A stretch of DNA of 36,897 nucleotides from DTU078 sp002397345 (GTDB taxonomy: Bacteria; Bacillota; Clostridia; Oscillospirales; CAG-272): positions 1-36,897 of the forward strand of contig CALLYE010000057.1 in assembly GCA_937875545.1 (NCBI GenBank). Direction: 5' to 3'. Positions 15,476 to 22,976 of the stretch are shown here, in pieces (the stretch's first letter is position 1; each line of letters begins with the position of its first letter). Made by a program: the position numbers and the translations under genes. Below the pieces are notes generated by a model. That model was given only the letters and a program-made list of their open reading frames with translations, ran no database searches and was not told the DNA's origin.

Positions 15476-17182
15476 TCACCCGTGCGGGAACACAAGCGTC
15501 ACCGTTGTGCCGCGGCCCGGCTCGCTATCGAGCTCGACGCGCGCGCCGTGGTACGCGGCGCCGTGTTTGACTATCGACAGCCCCAGACCCGTACCGCCGC
15601 GATTATCGCCGGCGGCGCGTCCTTTATTCACGCGGTAAAAACGCTCGAAAACGCGGTTGTGGTGCGCGTATGGGATGCCGATGCCGGTGTCGGTGACCGA
15701 CAGCCTGATCGCGTTCTCCGCGCGGCTGATATTGACGGTAACCTCGCCGCCGTCTTTGTTATATTTTATCGCGTTGTCGCACAGGTTATAAATAACCTCG
15801 TTTAAAATCCGCCACACGCCCCGTATTTTAATATGCTCGCCTGTAATCGCCAGTTTAATACCGCGCTTTTGGGCGGCGGGGCGCAGATTTTCCAATATGT
15901 CGTCGGACAGGTCATACAGATCGACCTGCTCGCGCTCGGGCAGAGGCGTATTTTCATCTAAACGCGATAATTTAATGATATCGTCTACTAACAGGATCAG
16001 CCGCTGCGACTCGGCGTAGATGTCGGCGGTGAATTCTTTTGTCTTTTCGGGCGGGACAAGCCCTTCTTTCATAAGCTCGGCAAAGCCTGAGATCGAGGTG
16101 AGCGGCGTTTTCAACTCGTGCGAAACGTTCGCGGTAAATTCGCGCCGCAGCGTTTCGCGCTGTTCGCGCTCGGTGACGTCCATGGCGAGCAGCACCGCGC
16201 CGGTAATCTGTCCATCTGCGGGATTATTTTGCGAAGCGGAACTAACCGCTTTAACCGGGCTGGCTATGATTTGCGTAGTCAGTCCGTCGAGCTCGAACAG
16301 TTTTTCCGAGCGCGCGCCGCACAGCGCCTCGTCGACGGCGGAGCAGATCTCCGCGCGGCACTGCGAACGCGTGATTTTTGTTATGGTTTTTTCTTCGCCC
16401 GCGCCGATAAGCGCAAGCCCGCTCTTGTTACCTGATAAAATCACGCGTTTTGTATCGATGAGAATAAAGCCTTCGCTCATGTTTTCGGTTATGGCGGCGA
16501 ACTCGCGCTGACTGCGCGACAGCTCGTCCATCTGCGCGCGGATAGTGCGCTTCTGCTCGCGCATGCGGTCGATGAGCGGGCGCAATTCGGGATAAGGAGG
16601 GATTTTTTCGGGATTTTCCGATCCGTTCAGAGCCATATCGAGCGCGTTGATGGGGCGGGTGATATTGCGCGCCAGCCGCGATGCCAATATGCCCGACAGC
16701 ACAAGCACTAAAATCACGGTCAGGACGAGCGCCGGAACTGTTTCGAGCAATACCGAAAAGACGGAATTTTGGCTCGCCGACACGCGCAGTACATTCCCGT
16801 CCTTTAATTTTACGGCGTAATAAAGCGTTTTTTCGAGCAGGGTATTTGAAAAGTGTACGCTTTTGCCCGTCCCGTTGGCGATTGCGAGGCGTATCTCCTC
16901 ACGGTCCGCGTGATTTTCCATCTTCGCGGCGTCCGCCATGTTGTCATACAGCACCTCTCCGTCGGGCGCGACGAGCGTTATTCTTGATCCATGGCTGAGT
17001 AAATTCAGATAAGCCGTGCCCATACCGTCGATGCCGGCGGAAATGAACGCTGCCGCTTCCTCTAAATCGGCCGCGATTTTCCGCTCGTAATAATTATACA
17101 TCACGCCCAAAAACATCACGGTGCAGGTGAGGAGCGCTATGACGCCCACAAAGAAAGCGTTGCGGAATATCTTTAAAGTCAA
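15476..17182 (-). CDS. phoR: Phosphate sensor histidine kinase PhoR
   Basis: A 568-residue membrane kinase. Membrane helices lie at about 8-29 and 148-168, enclosing a sensor domain outside the cell. A HAMP-like segment (ARNITRPINALDMAL) and a PAS region (FAAITENMSEGFILID) follow, then the H-box HELKTPLTSISGFAELM, N-box NEVIYNLCDNAIKYN, G1 DTGIGIP and G2 GGTGLGLSIVKH. All catalytic boxes are intact. It starts with TTG, three bases after the phoP stop, where an AGGG is unusually close, so the exact start is uncertain. It would autophosphorylate and pass phosphate to PhoP, under control of PhoU and Pst. Confidence 0.92.
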   Translation of the reverse strand: MTLKIFRNAFFVGVIALLTCTVMFLGVMYNYYERKIAADLEEAAAFISAGIDGMGTAYLNLLSHGSRITLVAPDGEVLYDNMADAAKMENHADREEIRLAIANGTGKSVHFSNTLLEKTLYYAVKLKDGNVLRVSASQNSVFSVLLETVPALVLTVILVLVLSGILASRLARNITRPINALDMALNGSENPEKIPPYPELRPLIDRMREQKRTIRAQMDELSRSQREFAAITENMSEGFILIDTKRVILSGNKSGLALIGAGEEKTITKITRSQCRAEICSAVDEALCGARSEKLFELDGLTTQIIASPVKAVSSASQNNPADGQITGAVLLAMDVTEREQRETLRREFTANVSHELKTPLTSISGFAELMKEGLVPPEKTKEFTADIYAESQRLILLVDDIIKLSRLDENTPLPEREQVDLYDLSDDILENLRPAAQKRGIKLAITGEHIKIRGVWRILNEVIYNLCDNAIKYNKDGGEVTVNISRAENAIRLSVTDTGIGIPYAHHNRVFERFYRVNKGRAAGDNRGGTGLGLSIVKHGAAYHGARVELDSEPGRGTTVTLVFPHG

Positions 17183-17185
17183 ACC

Positions 17186-17866
17186 CTACACCCCGATCTT
17201 ATACCCTATGCCGCGGACTGTTTCAATGCATGCGCCCGCCGCGCCAAGCTTCGAGCGCAGCGAACGGATGTGAACGTCAACGGTGCGGTTTTCGCGGTCG
17301 AACCCGCTGCCCCACACCTTGTCCATCAGCACGTCGCGGGTCAAAACCATGCCCTTGTTTTCGAACAGCAGACAGAGCATTTCGAATTCTTTATAGGTCA
17401 GCGTCACCGGAATGCCGGAGGCTTTAACGATATGCTTTTCGGGGCAGACATAAAGCTCGCCGGAGGTATATTCGGTATATGAATTTTGTTGCGGCTGCAC
17501 GCGGCGCATTACAGCCCTGACACGCGCGATAAGCTCCATCATGCCGAACGGCTTGGAAATAAAATCGTCGGCGCCGTTATCCAGCCCGATCACGCGGTCG
17601 TATTCGGCGTTTTTCGCCGTGAGCATAATAACGGGCAGCTTTTTGGTCGCGGCCGCGCTTCGCAGCCGGCGTAATATTGACAAGCCGTCCTCCTCGGGCA
17701 GCATAATATCGAGTAGTATTAAATCTGGAATCTGCCCGTCCATCGCTTTCCAAAACAAAGACGGACGCTCGAACCCCTGTGCGTTAAATCCTTGGCTTTC
17801 AAGCGTGTAAACGACGAGCTTGCGTATGCTGTCGTCGTCCTCGACAAAATATATTATATCGCTCAT
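17186..17866 (-). CDS. phoP: Phosphate regulon response regulator PhoP/PhoB (OmpR family)
   Basis: A 226-residue response regulator. The receiver domain (1-120) has the acidic pair near D10-D12, phosphoacceptor D53 in LILLDIMLPEEDG, MLTAKN and the lysine in FISKPFGMMEL. The C-terminal winged helix includes LTYKEFEMLCLLFENKG and the recognition region FDRENRTVDVHIRSLRSKLG. It would activate pst and other phosphate genes when PhoR phosphorylates it. It is transcribed with phoR (3-bp gap) and follows the P-loop gene by 19 bp. Confidence 0.93.
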   Translation of the reverse strand: MSDIIYFVEDDDSIRKLVVYTLESQGFNAQGFERPSLFWKAMDGQIPDLILLDIMLPEEDGLSILRRLRSAAATKKLPVIMLTAKNAEYDRVIGLDNGADDFISKPFGMMELIARVRAVMRRVQPQQNSYTEYTSGELYVCPEKHIVKASGIPVTLTYKEFEMLCLLFENKGMVLTRDVLMDKVWGSGFDRENRTVDVHIRSLRSKLGAAGACIETVRGIGYKIGV

Positions 17867-17885
17867 TGTTATTACCCTTTTGCAA

Positions 17886-18437
17886 TTATAATTTAAACCG
17901 GTCGCGTATCATTTCGGCCGCCATCCCGGGCGGGATGTGCGTGTTTTCTATCCTGATGTAATTTTCAAATTTCAATTCGCCTTCGCGGCTGACACAGCGG
18001 TGTTTTTCGTCGTCGGCGATAAGCCTGCGGCGCGACAATTCCAAATCGCGTTTCGACGCCTTGTTGAGCAGCCTGTTTTCGGAGTTGTTGCGTTCCAGCC
18101 GCACCTCCTGCGGAGCGATAAGCTCGGCGTAATATATCTCCGCGCCGCGCGAGGTAAAAATTTCCGCGACGTGCGCGGCATAATCCCAGTCGGATTTTAG
18201 ATCGAACGCCAACATGTATGTGAAGATCATACCGTAATTATCCGACGCCGCGAATTCTTCGAACACGACTTCACGGAAGCGTTCGATTGCGCGCCGGTTG
18301 AAACTGCCGAAGATTTCAATAACCGGTTCGATTGACATGTGGTTGTGGAACAGCCGCAGTCCGGTCAGTTTTGCCAGCTCCTGACCGACGGTCATTTTTC
18401 CCACGGCGGCGTTGCCGATAATAAACACCAGTTTCAT
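17886..18437 (-). CDS. P-loop nucleotide kinase-like protein
   Basis: About 183 residues, cytoplasmic. It opens with beta strand KLVFIIG and Walker A GNAAVGKMTVG, followed by NHMSIEPVIEIF, a layout seen in small kinases of the shikimate/gluconate kinase group and AAA-type P-loop proteins. A later segment KASKRDLELSRRRLI could be a lid. The substrate is unknown. The start at 18437 is preferred over 18455 because GAGGG lies about ten bases upstream and it places the first strand at the N-terminus. It is first in a possible operon with phoP-phoR. Confidence 0.7.
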   Translation of the reverse strand: MKLVFIIGNAAVGKMTVGQELAKLTGLRLFHNHMSIEPVIEIFGSFNRRAIERFREVVFEEFAASDNYGMIFTYMLAFDLKSDWDYAAHVAEIFTSRGAEIYYAELIAPQEVRLERNNSENRLLNKASKRDLELSRRRLIADDEKHRCVSREGELKFENYIRIENTHIPPGMAAEMIRDRFKL

Positions 18438-18481
18438 TGTATGATATGCCCTCACATAAGCAATATTTTACCCATGTGGAA

Positions 18482-18510
18482 ATTATATCATAACAGTTGG
18501 TGCAAATCAA
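18482..18510 (-). promoter_or_regulatory. Sigma-A promoter of the P-loop gene and phoPR
   Basis: On the minus strand TTGATT (plus 18505-18510), a 17-bp spacer and TATAAT (plus 18482-18487). The predicted start is near 18475, about 38 nt before the start codon. Confidence 0.75.
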
Positions 18511-18551
18511 TTGTTTTTATCGTTATATTGCGGCTGTGAAATGCGGAAAAC

Positions 18552-18580
18552 TTGACAAGAAGGCGCGTGTGTGGTATCAT
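18552..18580 (+). promoter_or_regulatory. Sigma-A promoter of the sulfatase gene
   Basis: TTGACA (18552-18557), a 17-bp spacer and TATCAT (18575-18580). Transcription would start near 18587, about 32 nt before the ATG. It diverges from the promoter at 18482-18510. Confidence 0.8.
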
Positions 18581-18618
18581 AAACTGATATAAAAAGTTCT
18601 CCGCAGCGGTAATTAAAT

Positions 18619-20058
18619 ATGCAGACGCAAAAACGAAAACCTAACATCTTATTTATAATGTACGACCAGCAGCGCTATGACTGCGTGGGCTTTTCGCGCG
18701 GGTATCCTGTCCGAACGCCCCATATAGACGCTGTCGCGGAGCGGGGCGCGTGGTTCGAGCGCGCCTACACGCCCATACCTGTCTGCGCGCCCGCGCGTCA
18801 GGCGCTGTTCACCGGACGACGCCCCGAGGAAAGCGGGGGATTGTGGAACCCGCACATAGTGTTCCCGCTTCATTCCCGACTGGAGGGTTTCCGCTGGACA
18901 AACGCGATCCGCGACGCGGGTTATGCAACCTCGCTCGTCGGGCTGTGGGAGCTGAGCGGCTGCACGCCGTCCGACTACGGGTTCGAGCGCCACATCAGCC
19001 GCGCGGAGCTTGCGGCCGAGCACGAGGCGAATATCACAGGAGTAAACTTTACAAACGGATTTTTCGGAGAGAGCGACCCCGCGCCGCTTGAATATAACAA
19101 CACGCACATAACAGCGCGACGCGCCGTGGATGAGCTGCGCAGGCTGCACGATACGGGCAAGCCGTGGTATCTGCACCTCGACTGCCCCGAACCGCACCTG
19201 CCCTGCCGCCCGTCCGCGCCTTTTGACACGATGTACGACCCGGAAACAGTGCCGGTTTGGGCTGGGTTTAACGAGAATTTCGAGGGCAAGCCCTATATAA
19301 GAAAGCAGCAGCTTTACAACTGGGGGCTGGAGGATCGCGGCTGGGATGAATGGCGAAAGACTGTCGCGCTTTACTACGGAATCATATCGCAGTGCGACGA
19401 TGCTGTGGGACGCGTGACAGCGGAGCTTGACCGGCTTGGTGAGCGCGAAAATACCGTTATAATATACACCTCCGACCACGGAGACATGTGCGGATCGCAC
19501 CGGCTGATCGACAAGCATTATAACATGTACGACGATATTTGCCGCGTGCCGCTTGCCATCGAGTGGGACGGACATATTATTCCCCGCCGAAACAGCGGAT
19601 TTACGCACGGCTGTCTTGACCTCGGCCCGACGCTGCTGGGACTGCTCGGAATCGATTGCCCCGTCGACGCCTTTCATGGCGCGGATTTGTCAGACGCGCT
19701 GATCTCCGGGCGTGACACGGGAGGAGAGTTTGCGGTTTCGACCTACAACGGTCAGCAGTTCGGTCTGTTCTGCGAGCGCATGATAACCGACGGTAGGCTG
19801 AAATACGTGTGGAATCTAACCGATATAGACGAGCTGTACGACCTTGACCGCGATCCGGGCGAGCTGTGCAACCGTATAAACGACGACGCATATGCCGGGA
19901 GGGTCAAAGAGCTGCGCGTGAAGCTGCATGACGAGCTGAAACGCTGCTCGGACGGCATCATAGGCTGGACGGGACGTCAACTGACAGAGGGGCGCAAGCT
20001 GCGCGGTAACGCGGAATACTATTTGCCGCAGGGTGGGACGCCCCCGGCGCGCCGTTAG
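18619..20058 (+). CDS. Sulfatase, cysteine type (arylsulfatase family)
   Basis: A 479-residue enzyme that would hydrolyse sulfate esters. The active-site signature is PVCAPARQALFTG with C56, which must be oxidised to formylglycine; in anaerobes a radical SAM enzyme (anSME) does this, and none is encoded here. Other marks are PNILFIMYDQQR near the start (metal-binding D16), HLDCPEPHLPC, and YTSDHGDMCGSH. No signal peptide is visible, so it may be cytoplasmic and act on imported small substrates; the substrate cannot be named. No strong ribosome site is seen. It has its own promoter and is followed by a terminator-like repeat. Confidence 0.92.
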   Translation: MQTQKRKPNILFIMYDQQRYDCVGFSRGYPVRTPHIDAVAERGAWFERAYTPIPVCAPARQALFTGRRPEESGGLWNPHIVFPLHSRLEGFRWTNAIRDAGYATSLVGLWELSGCTPSDYGFERHISRAELAAEHEANITGVNFTNGFFGESDPAPLEYNNTHITARRAVDELRRLHDTGKPWYLHLDCPEPHLPCRPSAPFDTMYDPETVPVWAGFNENFEGKPYIRKQQLYNWGLEDRGWDEWRKTVALYYGIISQCDDAVGRVTAELDRLGERENTVIIYTSDHGDMCGSHRLIDKHYNMYDDICRVPLAIEWDGHIIPRRNSGFTHGCLDLGPTLLGLLGIDCPVDAFHGADLSDALISGRDTGGEFAVSTYNGQQFGLFCERMITDGRLKYVWNLTDIDELYDLDRDPGELCNRINDDAYAGRVKELRVKLHDELKRCSDGIIGWTGRQLTEGRKLRGNAEYYLPQGGTPPARR

Positions 20059-20068
20059 TTGTATATAA

Positions 20069-20170
20069 TACTAAAATTCGATAGCTAATGAAAAAATCCG
20101 CTTCAAAACCCATATATTTAAGCTTTTGACGCGGATTTTTACCGGATTTATAATCGAATTTAAGTATAAC
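20069..20170 (+). repeat. 102-bp terminator-like dispersed element, copy 1
   Basis: AAAAATCCGC (20092-20101) and CAAAA (20104-20108) pair with TTTTG (20124-20128) and GCGGATTTTT (20131-20140). The outer AAATTCGAT and ATCGAATTT also pair. The central hairpin with A and T runs on either side would terminate in both directions. A second copy, similar over the whole length, is at 22021-22122. Confidence 0.8.
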
Positions 20171-20198
20171 ATAAAATACTTAAAAACAGGCAAAAGCC

Positions 20199-21452
20199 AT
20201 GAACGATAAGCGCGGAAAACAAAATAATCGAAATCCGCGCTCGCCGAACGGTGCGCGCGGCGGTGCCGCTGTACTCCCGCCGGCGGCTGCAAGTCAGGCG
20301 GGTCACAGACCCGCGTCAGCCGGAATGCCGGGGGGGCGGCATATACAGACCGGCGCGCCCGTGCCGAGGCTGCCCGCGATCTCTCCCGGAATGAAACCGC
20401 CCGGTAAACAGCAGCCTCCGGGTAGGCAGCCGCGCGGTCAAACGGGGACGCCGGCACCGTCCGGAGTACGCCGGACAAACGCTCAGACACCGCGGTCGGG
20501 CAATCGCCCTATACAGCGAAACAGCGGCGCGGCAACGTCGAAAACGAATCAAAAACGTCCGCCGCAGCCGAATAATAAAAATGCTCAGCGCCGTCCGCCG
20601 CAGAAATCCGCTCGGAAACGCGTGAAAAATCAAGGGCAGCTTCACATACAAAATACCGCGGAGCGCCGTAAAAATATAACACAGCGGCGGGGCAAAACGC
20701 CCGAGCAGCTCGAATACATACGCCGCCGCAGCGGAATACAACGTTTTTATATAAAACAGCGCCGCATTTCAGCGATAATGCTGTTTTTCACCCGACTTTT
20801 GACGCTTGTGGTCGTATATGTGCTGATTTTCGCCGTATCGTCGGGCTTATTCGTGCTCGGTCTCCGCGCCCCGAACCGAAAGGCGGGCGAGGATGTTGTT
20901 TATCAGCTCGGCGATAATAAAAAAGACGCCATATATAAAGTTGAAACGCTCCCCTACCGCAGTCGTGTGAGAAGCGGTCAGTTATATCTTAATTTTTCTG
21001 AGCTTGCCGACTATTTCGGGTTCGTCACTACCGGCGATGTGAATACATTGCGGTTTCTTACCAAATATAAAGGCGGCGAAGAAGTTATATTCGAGGTTGG
21101 GACAGGTTCTGTGACGGTTAACGGCAGCATGATGCGTATGTATGTGCCGTCGTACAGCGAAGGCGACGCGCTGTATGTACCGCTGGATTTTATCAAAACC
21201 TATATAAAGGGCATATCGGTCGGTATAAACGAAAAAAACGGCAGGCTGGTTTTATACCGCGAATATACGCTTGATACAAAAGGCGAGAAGGTGTTCGATG
21301 ATATTACCTTCACGCTCAAGCCGCAGAATCCGACGGAGCATATAGATGAGAACACATTGCCCGCCGACATAAAAATCGCGACCGAGCCGGGCAAAAAGCC
21401 GGAATCCGGCACACCCGATACGAGCGAGGGACAGCGATCGGACGATACATAA
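20199..21452 (+). CDS. Membrane-anchored protein with a copper amine oxidase-like (stalk) domain
   Basis: A 417-residue protein in three parts. Residues 1-185 are disordered, very rich in Pro, Arg, Gln and Asn, and highly basic. About 191-222 is a membrane helix (MLFFTRLLTLVVVYVLIF). About 240-360 resembles the copper amine oxidase N-terminal-like stalk domain common in cell-surface proteins of Clostridia (LYLNFSELADYFGF, then ALYVPLDFIKTYIKGISV). A Thr/Asp-rich tail ends it. The stalk domain would be outside, the basic tail inside. The name does not imply copper or oxidase activity. Function unknown; a role in the cell envelope is inferred. Confidence 0.75.
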   Translation: MNDKRGKQNNRNPRSPNGARGGAAVLPPAAASQAGHRPASAGMPGGRHIQTGAPVPRLPAISPGMKPPGKQQPPGRQPRGQTGTPAPSGVRRTNAQTPRSGNRPIQRNSGAATSKTNQKRPPQPNNKNAQRRPPQKSARKRVKNQGQLHIQNTAERRKNITQRRGKTPEQLEYIRRRSGIQRFYIKQRRISAIMLFFTRLLTLVVVYVLIFAVSSGLFVLGLRAPNRKAGEDVVYQLGDNKKDAIYKVETLPYRSRVRSGQLYLNFSELADYFGFVTTGDVNTLRFLTKYKGGEEVIFEVGTGSVTVNGSMMRMYVPSYSEGDALYVPLDFIKTYIKGISVGINEKNGRLVLYREYTLDTKGEKVFDDITFTLKPQNPTEHIDENTLPADIKIATEPGKKPESGTPDTSEGQRSDDT

Positions 21453-21482
21453 AAATCCATACAGGGGTGCATATATAATACG

Positions 21483-21956
21483 ATGGAAAATAATATTGAA
21501 AAGCAAAAACCCGTAGCGCTCGGCTGTGACCACGGCGCGTATGAGCTGAAAGAGCAGCTGCGCGCGTTCCTTGAAAAGAGCGGCGTCGAATATATCGATT
21601 ACGGGACATATGGACCCGAATCGGTGAATTATCCCGATTATGCGGGCGCGGTTTGCGGCGCGATAACGTCCGGCGAGTGCAGACTGGGCATACTCATGTG
21701 CAGCACGGGCATCGGCATGAGCATCGCGGCAAACAAGCATCGCGGCATCCGCGCGGCGCTGTGCGGCGACACCTACAGCGCGCGGTTCACGCGTATGCAT
21801 AACGACGCTAACGTGCTGTGCCTGGGCGCGCTCGTCGTCGGGCGCGGGCTGGCGTTCGATATCGTAAACGCGTTTCTGGGCGCCGATTTCGAAGGCGGGC
21901 GCCACGCGGTCCGCGTCGGCATGATAACGGATTTAGAAAAGGAATGGGACAAATAG
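21483..21956 (+). CDS. rpiB: Ribose-5-phosphate isomerase B (RpiB/LacAB family)
   Basis: A 157-residue cytoplasmic isomerase interconverting ribose 5-phosphate and ribulose 5-phosphate in the pentose phosphate pathway. Marks are ALGCDHGAYELKEQL near the start, DYGTYGPESVNYPDYA, the anion-hole region LMCSTGIGMSIAANKHRGIRA (here LMCSTGIGMSIAANKHRG) with the active-site cysteine, and RMHNDANVLCLGALVVG. Length and motifs are standard. A galactose-6-phosphate or allose-6-phosphate role cannot be excluded by motif alone. It lies 30 bp after the stalk-domain gene and may be transcribed with it. Confidence 0.93.
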   Translation: MENNIEKQKPVALGCDHGAYELKEQLRAFLEKSGVEYIDYGTYGPESVNYPDYAGAVCGAITSGECRLGILMCSTGIGMSIAANKHRGIRAALCGDTYSARFTRMHNDANVLCLGALVVGRGLAFDIVNAFLGADFEGGRHAVRVGMITDLEKEWDK

Positions 21957-22020
21957 GGGCGTTACCGATCGCTGCGAAACCGCTGCTTTACGGGGCGTAT
22001 ATCGGGCACATGCCTTATAA

Positions 22021-22122
22021 TATTAAAATTTTATAGCTAATGAAAAAAATCCGTGTCAAAACCCATATATTCGAGCTTTTGGCGCGGATTTTTACCGAGG
22101 TTATAATCGGATTTAAGTATAA
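22021..22122 (+). repeat. 102-bp terminator-like dispersed element, copy 2
   Basis: Same organisation as 20069-20170. AAAAATCCG pairs with CGGATTTTT, CAAAA (22057-22061) with TTTTG (22077-22081). The 3-nt spacers TGT and GCG can form U-G, G-C and U-G pairs, so the stem is preserved despite base changes. It lies after rpiB and could end that transcript before the ribosomal promoter. Confidence 0.8.
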
Positions 22123-22195
22123 AGACACGGACAGGTTAAATGTATTACCAAACTGTAAATTCTCGCGAAAACGGCATAAAACTGTGAAAAAACTC

Positions 22196-22224
22196 TTGCA
22201 ATCGCAGGGCTGTGCTATTATAAT
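22196..22224 (+). promoter_or_regulatory. Sigma-A promoter of the S10 ribosomal operon
   Basis: TTGCAA (22196-22201), a 17-bp spacer and TATAAT (22219-22224). Transcription would start near 22231, giving a leader of about 300 nt before rpsJ. Confidence 0.85.
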
Positions 22225-22230
22225 AGAAAG

Positions 22231-22513
22231 GCTTGATATGCGATGAAGCGGGAGGTGGCTCTTAACAGGCTGTAATGGGCAGGTTTCGAGGGAATTTCCG
22301 CCGAGTATGTCCGAGTAGCGCGAGGTAGGACGCACGGGGCAGCCTGAAGCGCGAAAACGGGCGACAGGAACGTTGGTTTCATTTTGACGGGACAAACGTC
22401 AGCATCGAGAGATGCGGCGTTATTTTTAATGTAAGTTAAAGAAACACCCGGCAGAGTGTAGAGTCAATTCCGACTCCCGAACGTTCCGCCCCGAAAGTTA
22501 CATTATATAATTT
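22231..22513 (+). promoter_or_regulatory. Long 5' leader of the S10 operon, probable regulatory RNA
   Basis: A non-coding leader of about 280 nt between the promoter and the rpsJ ribosome site. It contains the purine-rich ATGAAGCGGGAGGTGGCTC near its start, which I recall as typical of rpsJ leaders in Clostridia but cannot verify, and several local hairpins: TGACG/CGTCA (22385-22401), GCATC-GAGA-GATGC (22402-22415) and GAGTC/GACTC (22461-22476). Ribosomal protein operons are commonly autoregulated in such leaders, in E. coli S10 by L4. The ligand here is unknown. Confidence 0.6.
22395..22427 (+). terminator. Possible attenuator hairpin in the S10 leader
   Basis: AACG (22395-22398) and CGTT (22418-22421) enclose the GNRA-capped stem GCATC-GAGA-GATGC, followed by ATTTTT. 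The AACG arm overlaps the hairpin TGACG/CGTCA (22385-22401), so the two folds exclude each other as in attenuation. The stem is short and interrupted, so this is tentative. Confidence 0.4.
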
Positions 22514-22529
22514 AAGGAGGCACACCAAG

Positions 22530-22841
22530 TTGGCAATCAAAGAAACTCTGCGAGTCAGACTCAAGAGCTATGACCACGTTCTGATCGATCAGGCGTGCGA
22601 GAAGATCGTCGATACCGCGAAGCGTAACGGCTCGGCGGTGTCCGGTCCCATCCCGCTCCCGACCGAAAAGGAGATCATAACGATCCTGCGCGCCGTCCAC
22701 AAGTACAAGGACAGCCGCGAGCAGTTCGAGTTCCGTACCCACAAGAGGCTCATTGACATCATAAAGCCGTCGCAGAAAACCGTCGACGCGCTGATGGGCA
22801 TCGAACTCCCCGCCGGTGTTGAGATAGAGCTGAAGCTCTGA
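22530..22841 (+). CDS. rpsJ: 30S ribosomal protein S10
   Basis: 103 residues, first gene of the S10 operon. S10 is part of the 30S head and in other bacteria doubles as NusE in antitermination. LRVRLKSYDHVLIDQAC and GPIPLPTEKE are diagnostic, as is RTHKRLIDI. The start is TTG, fixed by AAGGAGG at 22514-22520 and by the conserved N-terminus AIKETLRVRL. Unlike most genes of this block, it is followed by a 135-bp gap. Confidence 0.98.
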   Translation: MAIKETLRVRLKSYDHVLIDQACEKIVDTAKRNGSAVSGPIPLPTEKEIITILRAVHKYKDSREQFEFRTHKRLIDIIKPSQKTVDALMGIELPAGVEIELKL

Positions 22842-22857
22842 CGCTGCACGGCAAAAC

Positions 22858-22941
22858 GGACAAAATAAAGTTTTGTCCGCGGTTTTACGTCATGTCGGAT
22901 GATGTATCATCATTGTTGTACAAAGATGTATGCAGTCCGAC
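22858..22941 (+). promoter_or_regulatory. Structured spacer between rpsJ and rplC
   Basis: GGACAAAA (22858-22865) pairs perfectly with TTTTGTCC (22871-22878) over a 5-nt loop and is soon followed by GGTTTT. Further on GTCGGA (22894-22899) can pair with TCCGAC (22936-22941) around GATGATGTATCATC. The 135-bp gap is long for this operon and may hold an attenuator. Confidence 0.45.
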
Positions 22942-22976
22942 CAATAACTGAAACGAAAGGAAAACAGAAAGCACTT

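Noticed and set aside
18649..19677. A 342-codon open frame antisense to the sulfatase
   Set aside because: The sulfatase has a complete active-site signature and promoter; the antisense frame has neither.
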